From NCBI RefSeq assembly GCF_004912195.1, contig NZ_STGW01000013.1, positions 45,458 to 109,457 on the forward strand: DNA of 64,000 nt, given 5' to 3'. Source of the stretch: Nocardioides caeni (lineage in GTDB: Bacteria; Actinomycetota; Actinomycetes; Propionibacteriales; Nocardioidaceae). Below the pieces are notes generated by a model, which was not told the DNA's origin, did not search any database, and saw only the letters and a program-made list of their open reading frames with translations. The position numbers and the translations under genes were made by a program. Shown here in pieces: positions 7,105-20,538 of this stretch; the stretch's first letter is position 1; each line of letters begins with the position of its first letter.

Positions 7105-7974
7105 CTAGAGGCCCGCCACCCTCGGCAGCACCTCGTTAACGACCTCGGACGTCCACGCGGCGGGGTCCTCGGAAGCCGGCATGAAGGTCGCGAGAGTGAC
7201 CCCGAGGTCGGCGTACTGCTCCATCTCGCGGGCGAAGCGGTCGGCCTCGCCGACCGGGTCGCCGAACCAGAGGATCGTCTTGCGGATGGCGTCGTAGTCG
7301 CGCCCGAGGTCGTCGCAGTGACGGCGCAGCACGTCGAGCTTGCCGGCCACGCCAGGTACGCCGTCGCCGGTGAACAGGTTGCAGGCGTCGGCGTACTGCG
7401 CGACCATCCGCAGCGTCTTGCGCTCGCCCTGGCCACCGATCATCAGCGGCACGCGGCCACGGACGGGCCGCGGCAGGCAGAGGGTCTCCGCGAGCTGGTA
7501 GTGCTCGCCGTCGAACGGACCGTCGTCGTCGCTCCACATCTGCTCGGCGATGCGGATCGTCTCCTCCAATCGCTCGAAGCGCTCGGCCAGTGGCGGGAAC
7601 GGGACGCCGAGGCCGGCGTGCTCGCGGTCGTACCAGGCCGCACCGATCCCCAGCCACGCACGACCCCGCGACAGCACGTCGAGGGTGGAGACGACCTTGG
7701 CCAGGAGGCCGGGGTGGCGGTAGGTGACGCCGGTGACGAGGAGGCCGAGGTGCACCCGCTCGGTGCGGGCAGCGAGGTAGCCGAGGGTCGTGTAGCCCTC
7801 GAGCATCGGCTCGAAGGGGCCACCGAAGTCGACCATCTGGAAGTAGTGGTCCATGCCGGTGACCAGGGAGATGCCGCCCTCGTCGGCGATCCGCACGGTC
7901 TCGTCGAGCCGGTCCGTCAGCGTCGACTGCCAGTCGGGGTGGGTGAAGGTCGCGTAGTGGATGCCGAGGTCCAT
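7105..7974 (-). CDS. LLM-class flavin/F420-dependent oxidoreductase
   Basis: 289 residues of the luciferase-like monooxygenase TIM-barrel family. Family marks include an N-terminal DLGIHYATF strand, the segment VHLGLLVTGVTYRHPGLLAKVVSTLD (broken here by the usual LLM turn), GRAWLGIGAAWY and IGGQGERKTLRMVAQYAD. Actinobacterial members usually use F420; FMN use is possible. The substrate is unknown. The start is supported by TAGGTT 7 bases before the ATG (leaderless). It is divergent from the exported cyclophilin gene and is followed by the ABC-F gene at nine bases. Confidence 0.85.
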   Translation of the reverse strand: MDLGIHYATFTHPDWQSTLTDRLDETVRIADEGGISLVTGMDHYFQMVDFGGPFEPMLEGYTTLGYLAARTERVHLGLLVTGVTYRHPGLLAKVVSTLDVLSRGRAWLGIGAAWYDREHAGLGVPFPPLAERFERLEETIRIAEQMWSDDDGPFDGEHYQLAETLCLPRPVRGRVPLMIGGQGERKTLRMVAQYADACNLFTGDGVPGVAGKLDVLRRHCDDLGRDYDAIRKTILWFGDPVGEADRFAREMEQYADLGVTLATFMPASEDPAAWTSEVVNEVLPRVAGL

Positions 7975-7981
7975 GTCGGCC

Positions 7982-7987
7982 AACCTA
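7982..7987 (-). promoter_or_regulatory. -10 hexamer TAGGTT, LLM oxidoreductase
   Basis: TAGGTT on the minus strand ends seven bases before the ATG at 7974. Confidence 0.5.
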
Positions 7988-8013
7988 CGCCCGAGGTGCG
8001 CGGACCGCCTGCG

Positions 8014-8019
8014 TACGAT
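8014..8019 (+). promoter_or_regulatory. -10 hexamer TACGAT, cyclophilin gene
   Basis: TACGAT ends seven bases before the ATG at 8027 and overlaps the earlier in-frame ATG at 8018. This favours 8027 as the true leaderless start. Confidence 0.5.
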
Positions 8020-8026
8020 GCGCGCC

Positions 8027-8722
8027 ATGCGATCGCGTCTGGCCCTGGCCGCTCCCCTGCTGCTCCTCCCCCTCCTCGCCGCCTGCGGCGACGAGGAGTC
8101 CGGCAGCGCCTCCGGACCCGACACGGCGTGCAACTACGTCTCCGGTGGCACCCCCGCGCGAGACGTCACCGCGCCGCCCAGCGAGCCCGAGGTCTCGGGC
8201 GAGGTGACCGCGGTGCTGCACACCTCGATCGGCGACCTCACCGCGATCCTCGACGCCGACAAGGCGCCCTGCACCGTCGCCTCCTTCGAGTCCCTCGCCG
8301 AGCAGGGCTACTACGACGACACGTCCTGCCACCGTCAGGGCAACGACCCCGGCTTCGAGTTCCTCCAGTGCGGCGACCCGGGCTTCGACCCGACCGCTGC
8401 GACACCCGACCCGGCGGTCGGCAGCGGCGGTCCCGGCTACACGATCCCCGACGAGATCGCCGGCGACGAGACCTACCCTGCCGGCACGCTGGCCATGGCC
8501 AACACCGGTCAGGACAACTCGGGCGGGGGTCAGTTCTTCATCGTCTTCGGCGACTCGTCGTTCCCGCCGAGCTACACCGTGTGGGGCCACCTCGACGAGG
8601 CCAGCCTCGCGACGCTGAAGGAGGCGACCGCGGCCGGCAACGACAGCTACTGGGCCTCGATCGGCAGCAGCGGCGGCCGCCCCAACAACCCGGTCACCTT
8701 CGAGAGCATCGAGATCAGCTGA
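8027..8722 (+). CDS. Exported cyclophilin-type peptidyl-prolyl isomerase (lipoprotein)
   Basis: 231 residues. The N-terminus is a lipoprotein signal: Arg, a hydrophobic run and the lipobox LLAAC, so the protein should be anchored on the outer face of the membrane. The cyclophilin domain follows: VLHTSIGDLTAIL, FESLAEQGYYDDTSCHRQ, then GTLAMANTGQDNSGGGQFFI and YTVWGHL. These hold most of the proline-isomerase core, with His in place of the usual FHR context (CHRQ). Four extra Cys residues in the exported domain could form disulphides. Its likely job is folding of secreted proteins. The stop overlaps the convergent SDR gene by eight bases. Confidence 0.9.
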   Translation: MRSRLALAAPLLLLPLLAACGDEESGSASGPDTACNYVSGGTPARDVTAPPSEPEVSGEVTAVLHTSIGDLTAILDADKAPCTVASFESLAEQGYYDDTSCHRQGNDPGFEFLQCGDPGFDPTAATPDPAVGSGGPGYTIPDEIAGDETYPAGTLAMANTGQDNSGGGQFFIVFGDSSFPPSYTVWGHLDEASLATLKEATAAGNDSYWASIGSSGGRPNNPVTFESIEIS

Positions 8723-9611
8723 CCGGCAGGTCGAGGCCGGTCAGCTCGACCGACCGCTGCCACAGCGACCTCGCCAGCACCTCGTCGCGCGCCAGCAACG
8801 ACATCCGGGCCTCGCTCGGCCAGCCCCACAGCTCGGTCCGGCCGTGCGGCCCGATGTAGGCGCCGCCCGCCACGTCCATCGTCGCCGCGTGCACCGTGCA
8901 GAGAGCGCCGCGCCAGGCCGGCATGCTCACCAGCCGCGAGCCGTAGTGCCCGATGAAGGCGTAGACGCGGTTCGTCGTACCACTGGTGATGTGGGTGGCC
9001 GAGGCGCCCGGATGCGCACCCACCGACCGCACGGACGATCCGGCAGCCCGGAGCCGGCGGTCGAGCTCGCCCATGAAGAGCAGGTCCGCGAGCTTCGACT
9101 GGGCATAGGCCGGGAAGGCTCCATAGGGCCGGCGCTCCCAACCGAGGTCGTCGAGGTCGATCCGGCCGGAGCGGTGCTCGCGCGAGCTCACCGTCACGAC
9201 CCGGTCGCCCACCAGCGGCAGCAGGCCCATGGTCAGTGCGTAGGGCCCCAGGTAGTTGGTGGCGAAGTGCATCTCGATGCCCTCCGCCGAACGGCGCAGC
9301 GGGAGACCGAGGACCCCCGCATTGTTGACGAGTACGTCGACCGGTCGGCCCTCCGCGACCATCTCGCCGACGAAGGCGCGGACCGAGCCCAGGTCACTGA
9401 CGTCGAGGCGGCGCACCGTGACCCGGCCCTTGTCGACACCCGGCACCGTGCGAGCCGCCGCCTCCGCCTTCTCCACGCTGCGGCACGCCATCACGATCTC
9501 CGCGCCGCGGGAGCCGAGGATCCGGGCGGTCTCGAGGCCGAGCCCGCTGTTGGCACCGGTGATCACGAAGCGCCGCCCGCTCTGGGCCGGCACCTGGGTC
9601 CATGGACGCAT
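8715..9611 (-). CDS. Short-chain dehydrogenase/reductase
   Basis: 298 residues. The N-terminal Rossmann motif TGANSGLG (near residue 17), NNAG, the catalytic Ser in VTVSS and the YAQSK pair (YxxxK) are all present, so an active NAD(P)-dependent oxidoreductase is expected. The central NYLGPYALTMGLLPLV stretch resembles the retinol-dehydrogenase-like SDRs of actinobacteria. Substrate unknown. ATG 9611 was chosen because TACCTT lies seven bases upstream. The gene is divergent from pepN across 54 bases. Confidence 0.85.
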   Translation of the reverse strand: MRPWTQVPAQSGRRFVITGANSGLGLETARILGSRGAEIVMACRSVEKAEAAARTVPGVDKGRVTVRRLDVSDLGSVRAFVGEMVAEGRPVDVLVNNAGVLGLPLRRSAEGIEMHFATNYLGPYALTMGLLPLVGDRVVTVSSREHRSGRIDLDDLGWERRPYGAFPAYAQSKLADLLFMGELDRRLRAAGSSVRSVGAHPGASATHITSGTTNRVYAFIGHYGSRLVSMPAWRGALCTVHAATMDVAGGAYIGPHGRTELWGWPSEARMSLLARDEVLARSLWQRSVELTGLDLPVS

Positions 9612-9618
9612 GACGCGA

Positions 9619-9624
9619 AAGGTA
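9619..9624 (-). promoter_or_regulatory. -10 hexamer TACCTT, SDR gene
   Basis: TACCTT on the minus strand ends seven bases before the ATG at 9611. Confidence 0.5.
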
Positions 9625-9653
9625 TCGGTTCCCGAGCGACTCGGCAGTGTCCC

Positions 9654-9659
9654 TAGTGT
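9654..9659 (+). promoter_or_regulatory. -10 hexamer TAGTGT, pepN
   Basis: TAGTGT ends six bases before the pepN ATG at 9666, a leaderless layout. No Shine-Dalgarno is visible. Confidence 0.5.
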
Positions 9660-9665
9660 GGGCGC

Positions 9666-12134
<2,469 letters not shown>

Positions 12135-12182
12135 CGGCGCGCCCGGCGGAGTTCCGTCGGGACCCACTGTTTGACTGGACCC

Positions 12183-13601
12183 ATGTTGATCCTCGCTGTG
12201 CTCCTCGTCGGTCTCCTCCTCGGAGCGGGACTGGGCTGGCTCGCGCGGCAGGTGACGCTCCCGGTCGTGGAGCCCGTCGCGCCGGCCGACCCGGCCGAGG
12301 CCCCCGAGGTGGTCGCAGCCCGGCACGAGCGCGACCTGGCGGCGCTGCAGCACCAGGTCGACCTGGCCAACTCGCGCGCGGAGGTGCTGGTCGCCCAGGT
12401 CCGCGAGCAGGAGGCAGCCGCCGTCTCGGGCGTGCGCAGCGACCTCGCGACCGCCGCGGCCCAGGTCGACGAGCTCCGCGCGGCGCTGGCCGACGCCCGG
12501 GCCCAGCACCAGGCGCTGCTGGAGTCGCAGCGCCGCGCCCAGGTCGAGCGCGAGCGGACCGAGGGCGGCCACTCCCAGGTGCTCAAGACGCTCTCCCCCG
12601 TCGTCGAGCACCTGCGCACCATGCAGGCGAAGGTCGACGACCTCGAGAAGGCCCGCGTCGCCCAGCACACCGAGCTCGCGGCACAGATCCGGCACACCCA
12701 GGTCTCGGTCGAGGAGTCCCGCAAGGCCGCGACCACCCTCGCATCGGTCCTCAAGGACAACGCCGTGCGCGGCGCATGGGGCGAGACCCAGCTGCGCACG
12801 CTCGTCGAGACCGCAGGACTGCTCAACCGGGTCGACTTCGAGCTGCAGCACACGATGGAGGCCGACTCGGGGGCGCGGCGCCCGGACATGGTCATCAACC
12901 TGCCCGGTGGCAAGCAGATGGCGATCGACGCGAAGGTGCCCTACAACGCGTTCATGGACGCCCAGCGCGAGGGCATCGAGCCCGAGTCGCGTCAGCGGCA
13001 CCTCGAGGCCCACGCCCGCAAGGTGCGCGGTCATGTCGACGTCCTGGCGCGCAAGGGCTACTGGACCGGGCTCGCGGTGAGCCCCGAGTTCACGGTCGCC
13101 TTCATCCCCAACGAGCAGCTGCTCAACGCCGCGCTCGAGGTCGATCCCTCGCTGATGGAGCACGCCTTCGCGCAGGGCATCGTCCTCGCCACGCCCGCCA
13201 ACCTGTGGGGACTGCTCAAGACGGTCGCCTTCACCTGGAAACAGGAGGCCCTGACCGAGGACGCCCAGCAGCTCTTCGAGCTCGGGCAGGTCCTCTACCG
13301 CCGGATCCTCAAGCTCGCCGAGCACGTCGACAAGCTCGGCCGGTCCATCCAGCGCAGCGTCAAGGACTACAACGCCTTTGCGGGATCGCTCGAGCGCTCC
13401 GTGCTCCCGGCCGCCCGCAAGCTCAACGCCGCTGCTCCGGCCAGCACGACCATCCCCGCCCCGACCGAGGTCGAGGAGGTCCCGCGCGCGCTGACCTCGA
13501 GCGAGTTCGCAGCCCTGGCCGACCTGGATCGTGAGGAGCTGACGTTCGACTTCGAGGCGGTCGACGCGGAGATCGTGGAAGACGACGCGCAGGCCGGCTG
13601 A
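12183..13601 (+). CDS. rmuC: DNA recombination protein RmuC
   Basis: 472 residues. A transmembrane segment spans residues 1-18 (LILAVLLVGLLLGAGLGWLA), followed by a long coiled coil (about 50-150) and the RmuC domain with RGAWGETQLRTLVE, RPDMVINLPGGKQ and AIDAKVPYNAF. RmuC proteins carry an endonuclease-like fold and limit recombination at inverted repeats. ATG 12183 places the membrane segment at the very N-terminus; an in-frame TTG 12 bases earlier is less likely. Confidence 0.92.
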   Translation: MLILAVLLVGLLLGAGLGWLARQVTLPVVEPVAPADPAEAPEVVAARHERDLAALQHQVDLANSRAEVLVAQVREQEAAAVSGVRSDLATAAAQVDELRAALADARAQHQALLESQRRAQVERERTEGGHSQVLKTLSPVVEHLRTMQAKVDDLEKARVAQHTELAAQIRHTQVSVEESRKAATTLASVLKDNAVRGAWGETQLRTLVETAGLLNRVDFELQHTMEADSGARRPDMVINLPGGKQMAIDAKVPYNAFMDAQREGIEPESRQRHLEAHARKVRGHVDVLARKGYWTGLAVSPEFTVAFIPNEQLLNAALEVDPSLMEHAFAQGIVLATPANLWGLLKTVAFTWKQEALTEDAQQLFELGQVLYRRILKLAEHVDKLGRSIQRSVKDYNAFAGSLERSVLPAARKLNAAAPASTTIPAPTEVEEVPRALTSSEFAALADLDREELTFDFEAVDAEIVEDDAQAG

Positions 13602-13645
13602 AAGCTGGAAGCAGCACCCATCCGGTCGGCGGTTCGCTCCGAACG

Positions 13646-13665
13646 GAGTGTGACAGCTCACACTC
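13646..13665. promoter_or_regulatory. 8-bp dyad in the leader of the collagen-like gene
   Basis: GAGTGTGA and TCACACTC are exact complements around CAGC, ending 17 bases before the ATG. It could be an operator, a leader hairpin, or the rmuC terminator (no T-run). The core resembles a CRP site, but the half-sites are two bases too close. Confidence 0.5.
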
Positions 13666-13682
13666 TCGCTCCGGAGGAACCC

Positions 13683-14462
13683 ATGCGCATCCGCAAGCCC
13701 ACGCCCGCCTTCGCCGTGGCGGTCGGCGCCCTCGTCGTGTCTCTTGGCGGCACGTCCTACGCCGCCCTCGCCATCACCTCCGCCGACATCCAGGACGGGG
13801 CGGTGCGGTCCTCCGACATCCGCAACGACAGCATCCGCTCGCGTGACGTCGCCAACGACAACCTGCGCTCGATCGACATCAAGAACGGCACGCTGCGGCG
13901 CGTCGATCTGGCCGACGGTGTGCTTGCCGGACAGCGCGGCCAGCGCGGGGCGCGGGGACCGCAGGGCCCCGAAGGCCCGCAGGGTGCGCCAGGAGCGGAT
14001 GGTACGGATGGCGCCGACGGCGCTCCGGCCCGCTGGGTCCTGATCAACGCCGCCGGGCAGATCGAGGCCCAGTCCGGTGGCTTCACCGTGGCCGCTGCCT
14101 ACCCGACGCTGGCCAACACGGCCCAGTCGGGCGACAACTCGCTGCGGGCGGCCGGCAACGTCTACATCAACGCCGGTGAGGACCTCTCCGACAACGCGGT
14201 CATCGCGACGATCGTGCTGCAGAACCAGACCGACCAGAACGCCGACGGGATCACCAACGGCCGGGCCGCCGGTCCGGACGCCAACCCGGAGTTCTCGGGC
14301 GAGATCAGCGCCTCGGTCTGCGGGATCGCCGGCGTCGTGGCCTGCGCCCCGGCCGACACCAACAACGCGTCCCACTTCGTCGTCAGCCCGCGCAACAGCG
14401 ACGGCAGCGTGACCCAGGACGGCGCCCGGAAGCGGTTCTACGTCGTCATCGCCGGGGGCTGA
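13683..14462 (+). CDS. Exported protein with a collagen-like Gly-X-Y segment
   Basis: 259 residues. A signal peptide covers about residues 1-28 (positive start, VAVGALVVSLGGTSYAALA). Residues about 30-80 hold four to five short repeats of the type DIxxGxLRSxDI. About eleven Gly-X-Y triplets follow (GQRGQRGARGPQGPEGPQGA and on), so a short collagen-like triple helix is likely. The last 140 residues form a beta-rich domain, probably cell-surface or secreted. The start is fixed by GGAGG six bases before the ATG. Function is unknown; adhesion or a surface coat role would be typical of bacterial collagen-like proteins, but this is inference. Confidence 0.8.
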   Translation: MRIRKPTPAFAVAVGALVVSLGGTSYAALAITSADIQDGAVRSSDIRNDSIRSRDVANDNLRSIDIKNGTLRRVDLADGVLAGQRGQRGARGPQGPEGPQGAPGADGTDGADGAPARWVLINAAGQIEAQSGGFTVAAAYPTLANTAQSGDNSLRAAGNVYINAGEDLSDNAVIATIVLQNQTDQNADGITNGRAAGPDANPEFSGEISASVCGIAGVVACAPADTNNASHFVVSPRNSDGSVTQDGARKRFYVVIAGG

Positions 14463-14464
14463 CG

Positions 14465-14505
14465 CCGGCGGTCCGGCCTGACTGGTGGGCGGGCTGGACC
14501 GCCGG
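14465..14505. terminator. Hairpin between convergent genes
   Basis: A stem of about 14 base pairs (14465-14478 with 14492-14505, one G-T pair) fills the gap between the collagen-like gene and the thioesterase gene, which converge here. No T-run follows, so it is a possible two-way terminator of the GC-rich actinobacterial kind. Confidence 0.5.
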
Positions 14506-14522
14506 GACGGCGGCCGTGACGC

Positions 14523-15413
14523 TCAGGCGCCTGCGCCGGGGTGGTCGCGGCTGCCGTCCCACTCCGAGCCACTGAAGTCCACGGTCCGTCGGGTGTTGGC
14601 CAGCGACGTGACCGTGGCCGTGCCGAACACGCCCGACCGGTCGAACACCTCGGCCGTGCCGACGGCGACGCCGTCGGACGTGACGTGGTCGGTGACGCGC
14701 AGTCCGAGCGAGGTGTCCTCGGGCAGCCGCGACAGCGCGAGGCCGATGTCGGTGTTGATGAACTCGACCCCGCCGCGGCCCCAGTTGACGACCATGCTGG
14801 TCGCGTCGGCGATGGAGGCGACCGCCTGGAAGGGCGTGCACTCCTCGTCGGCGACGATCGGCATCGCGGTCTGCCAGGTCTGGTGACGGCCGCTGTTCTG
14901 GTGCTCGGTGAAGTTGTTGGACCAGGGCCGTTCACTGGCGAAGATGGGCACGTGGTGCTCACCCGCGGCGGGCAGCAGCTCCGGCGGCGGCGGTGTGGGC
15001 CGGTCGTCGGGGGACGTCCAGACCGTGGTCGCCGGGGCCTTGGTCGGCTGGAGGAAGGTCGCGCTCGCCCGGGCCATGATCTCGCCGTCCTGCTCGATGA
15101 CGGCGTCGACGAGCACGAGCCTCGGCCCCTCCCGCACCACGGTGGCGCGCGCTGTCGTCCCGATCATCCGGGCCGGACGGAAGAGATCCACCTGGTAGCG
15201 GGCCGGGACGAGGTCGCCCCGACCGAGGTCGTGGACCGCCAGCTCCAGGGTGCGGGCGAGCAGTCCGCTGACGGCGACGCCGTGCATCTGGTCCTCGCGC
15301 CACAGGGCCTGGGCCAGCGGCAGGGGGAAAAACAGCTCGCCCTCGCGACGGAACCAACCCAACTGGAACGTGTTCTCGTTTTCGTCCACGGCACCATGAT
15401 GCCCGGTCGTCAC
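14523..15413 (-). CDS. Thioesterase family protein (double hot-dog)
   Basis: 296 residues with two hot-dog-like halves, matching the thioesterase-like superfamily that acts on acyl-CoA esters. The first half contains GVAVSGLLARTLEL and VPARYQVDLFRPARM; the second contains FEINTDIGLAL-like strand INTDIGLALSRLPED and TSDGVAVGTAEVFDRSG. GTG 15413 overlaps the serine-hydrolase stop in GTGA, which argues for translational coupling; an in-frame GTG at 15389 is an alternative. The acyl substrate is unknown. Confidence 0.8.
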   Translation of the reverse strand: MTTGHHGAVDENENTFQLGWFRREGELFFPLPLAQALWREDQMHGVAVSGLLARTLELAVHDLGRGDLVPARYQVDLFRPARMIGTTARATVVREGPRLVLVDAVIEQDGEIMARASATFLQPTKAPATTVWTSPDDRPTPPPPELLPAAGEHHVPIFASERPWSNNFTEHQNSGRHQTWQTAMPIVADEECTPFQAVASIADATSMVVNWGRGGVEFINTDIGLALSRLPEDTSLGLRVTDHVTSDGVAVGTAEVFDRSGVFGTATVTSLANTRRTVDFSGSEWDGSRDHPGAGA

Positions 15414-16764
15414 GGGCGAGCGGCCGGTGGCCCTCCGGGGATCGGCGCGCGGGGGTCATAGGGGACGCGGGTCCAGATGAAGGTGGCGCACTCGAGGTGG
15501 TTGACGGTGCCGTCCGGGTCGCGAACGACGCGCAGGGTCTCGCCCGCGAGATAGCCGGTGCGGCCGAGGAAGGTGCCGTCTGCTCGGGGCTCGAAGCTCA
15601 TCACCCGTCCGAAGCCCGCGGGCGGTGCAGCGTGCAGCAGCTGGCCGTCCCACCGCAGCACGTTGGGCGCGTGGCCCCAGTGCCAGGTGCCGACGATCTC
15701 CCGGACAGCGTCGGGCACCGAGGTCGTGGGCGCCCACTCCCGTGGCAGCGCCGGCTCGGTGTCCAGCACGAGATGCACGAGCTCCTCGGCCACACCACCC
15801 AGACCGTAGGCGCCGTTGGTCAGCACGACGGCACCCACCCGTGCGTCGACATCGATGCAGACACCGCAGCAGAAGCCCGGCATCGATCCGCCATGACCGA
15901 CGAGCTTGCGTCCACGGGACCGGCTGATCGACAGGCCCAGTCCCCAGGTCTGTCCGGTCCGGTCGTCGGGGTCGCCGACCTGCGGCGTGGCCATCGCCCG
16001 CAGCGAGGCGGCGGACAGCACCGAGCGGTCGGCGTCGACGAGAGCCGTGAGCCAGGTGCCGAGATCGGTCACGGTGCTCCACAGCTGGCCGGCCGGTGCC
16101 ATCGCACCGGTGTCGGGCAGTGGCTCCGGCATCGCCTCGCCCGTCAGGGCATCGACGGCGAAACCCTCGGCCGCCGGCTCGACCCACTGGTACGACGTGC
16201 GGGTCATGCCCAGCGGAGTCAGCACCTCGGCCTGCAGCACCGACCACCAGCTCTCGCCCCAGACCCGCTCGACCACGGCGCCGAGCAGGCCGTAGCCGAG
16301 GTTGGAGTAGTGCAGCTGTGCGCCCGACGGCAGGACGGGCGTCGCGCCCTCGTGCGCCGCGGCGAGGGCTGCGAGGTCACCGCCCTCGGAGCGCTCCCAC
16401 CACTCGCCGTGGGGCTCGGCCGTCATCCCGCTCGCGTGGCTGAGCAGCGACCGCAGCGTCGCGTCGCCGAAGGGCGCCTCCGGCCAGAAGCGCCGGACCG
16501 CGTCGTCGATGCCGAGCTCGCCCCGCTCCGCCGCGAGCACGACCAACGCGGCGGTCATCGTCTTGGTGACCGAGCCGATCTTGTACTGCGTGTCCGCGTC
16601 GGGCCGGGCGTCCGAGTCCCGCCGGACCGTGCGGCCGCGACCACCGGACCAGGCGAGGTCGCCGTCGCGGACGACACCGGCCGCCACCGACGGCAGCCGT
16701 CCGTCGGCCTGGGCCGAGGCGACCCGCCGCAGCACAGCGGCACCGGTCGGTTCGAACAGTGCCA

Positions 16765-16765
<1 letters not shown>
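15410..16765 (-). CDS. Serine hydrolase, beta-lactamase class C/PBP4* family
   Basis: 451 residues with the three beta-lactamase-fold motifs: S-V-T-K near residue 65 (nucleophile Ser and Lys), Y-S-N near 154 and G-H-G-G near 290. No signal peptide is visible, so it is probably cytoplasmic, more like an esterase or peptidase than a secreted beta-lactamase. The C-terminal 100 residues form a small beta domain. The ATG shares one base with the gcvP stop (TAATG), so translation is coupled to gcvP. Confidence 0.88.
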
Positions 16766-19587
<2,822 letters not shown>

Positions 19588-19604
19588 GGGCAGGCAGGTC
19601 CTCG

Positions 19605-19629
19605 GGGATCGAAAAGGAGATCGAGTCCC
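19605..19629 (-). promoter_or_regulatory. Leader stem between riboswitch and gcvP ribosome-binding site
   Basis: GGGACTCGA (19621-19629) can pair with TCGATCCC (19605-19612) with one bulge. The stem lies just before the Shine-Dalgarno GAGGACC (19597-19603), and its outer strand overlaps the end of the aptamer, so it may be the switching element acting on translation. Confidence 0.4.
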
Positions 19630-19763
19630 TCCCCCTCTGTCACCGCAGCGCCGCGGCTCCAGAGTTGCCTGCTCCACACGGTCCGGGCGCCTGAGAGGTT
19701 CCGGGGAGGAATTGCCCCTTCGGCGCAGGCCTGCGTCCACGACGCATCCTGACTCTCCCGTGT
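19630..19763 (-). ncRNA. Glycine riboswitch
   Basis: The minus-strand leader of gcvP carries the conserved glycine-aptamer blocks in order: GGGAGAG (near 19760), GCGCCGAAGGGGCAA (near 19710), CCTCTCAGGC, CCGGACCGTGTGGAGCAGGCAACTCTGGAG (in pieces) and the closing GACAGAGGGGG (19631-19641). Glycine binding is expected to switch on gcvP. Only one aptamer core is clearly seen; a weak second one cannot be excluded. Confidence 0.9.
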
Positions 19764-19792
19764 GGGATGAACAGCGGCTTCAGGGTAGCGCG

Positions 19793-20392
19793 TCAGCCCA
19801 CGTTACGCGCAGCGCGCCGCGCGGCGAGCTCATCGCCGGCGATGGTCTCGGTGGGCTCCTCGTCCGAGGCGCTCTCGCTCGGCAGTTGGGCGAGCGTGCC
19901 CTCGATCTCGCGCCACACACCGCCGATGGCGATGCCGAAGACACCCTGGCCACCCTGCAGCAGGTCGATGACCTCGTCGTTGCTGGTGCACTCGTAGACC
20001 GACGCACCGTCGCTCATCAACGTGACTTGGGTGAGGTCGTCGGTGCCGCGCTCGCGCAGGTGACTGACGGCGGTACGGATGTTCTGCAGCGAGATGCCAG
20101 CATCGAGCAGTCGCTTGATGATCTTGAGGATCAGGATGTCGCGGAAGCTGTAGAGCCGCTGCGAGCCGGAGCCCTTGGCGCCCCGCACGCTCGGCTCGAT
20201 CAGGCCCGTGCGGGCCCAGTAGTCGAGCTGGCGGTAAGTGATGCCGGCCGCGTTGCACGCGGTCGGACCGCGGTAGCCCAGGTCACTGGGCAAGGGCGAG
20301 ACGTCGTCGGTGAACAGCAGACCCTGCTCCTCCGCGGCCGCGGTGGCGGCAGCCGTGTCCTGGCCGACCTTCTCAGGCTGCTGCTCGTTCAC
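19793..20392 (-). CDS. MerR family transcriptional regulator (Rv1830-like)
   Basis: 199 residues with a MerR-type winged helix in the middle: YRGPTACNAAGITYRQLDYW, ARTGLIEPS and SQRLYSFRDILILKIIKRLLDAG. A dimerisation helix and a C-terminal part with VYECTSNDEVIDLLQGGQG follow. Position next to DUF151 and gcvP matches M. tuberculosis Rv1830, a regulator tied to growth and division. GTG 20392 has a good GAGGACC upstream; an open frame runs further up to 20497 but crosses a promoter. Confidence 0.85.
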   Translation of the reverse strand: MNEQQPEKVGQDTAAATAAAEEQGLLFTDDVSPLPSDLGYRGPTACNAAGITYRQLDYWARTGLIEPSVRGAKGSGSQRLYSFRDILILKIIKRLLDAGISLQNIRTAVSHLRERGTDDLTQVTLMSDGASVYECTSNDEVIDLLQGGQGVFGIAIGGVWREIEGTLAQLPSESASDEEPTETIAGDELAARRAARNVG

Positions 20393-20397
20393 GGGTC

Positions 20398-20466
20398 CTC
20401 CACGGTGCGGGGCTTCACGGTGCTGATGGCGGCGCGTCTCACGGTTGTGATTCGACTCCTCACGGT
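20398..20466 (-). repeat. Four spaced ACCGTGRRG repeats in the MerR leader
   Basis: On the minus strand ACCGTGAGG, ACCGTGAGA, ACCGTGAAG and ACCGTGGAG lie at 20458-20466, 20437-20445, 20413-20421 and 20398-20406. The spacings are 21, 24 and 15 bases. The first overlaps the -10 box. Because the spacings are multiples of three, an N-terminal coding extension is an alternative explanation. Confidence 0.5.
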
Positions 20467-20491
20467 ACGGCCGAGCCGACAGGTGGGTCAA
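20462..20491 (-). promoter_or_regulatory. Promoter of the MerR gene
   Basis: TTGACC (20486-20491) and TACCGT (20462-20467) are separated by 18 bases on the minus strand. This leaves a leader of about 60 bases before the GTG at 20392. Confidence 0.5.
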
Positions 20492-20525
20492 AGACATGAC
20501 CGGGCGTGTCGCGGAAAACCCTCAG

Positions 20526-20538
20526 CCTCAACTTGAGG
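20526..20538. promoter_or_regulatory. Small dyad CCTCAAcTTGAGG upstream of the MerR gene
   Basis: Six-base arms around one base, overlapping the last codons of the DUF151 gene and about 35 bases upstream of the MerR -35 box. GTTGAG follows directly, repeating half of the dyad. It could be a MerR-type operator; the link is unproved. Confidence 0.35.

Noticed and set aside
13646..13665. CRP/GlxR binding site before the collagen-like gene
   Set aside because: The half-sites TGTGA and TCACA are separated by four bases; known sites need six.
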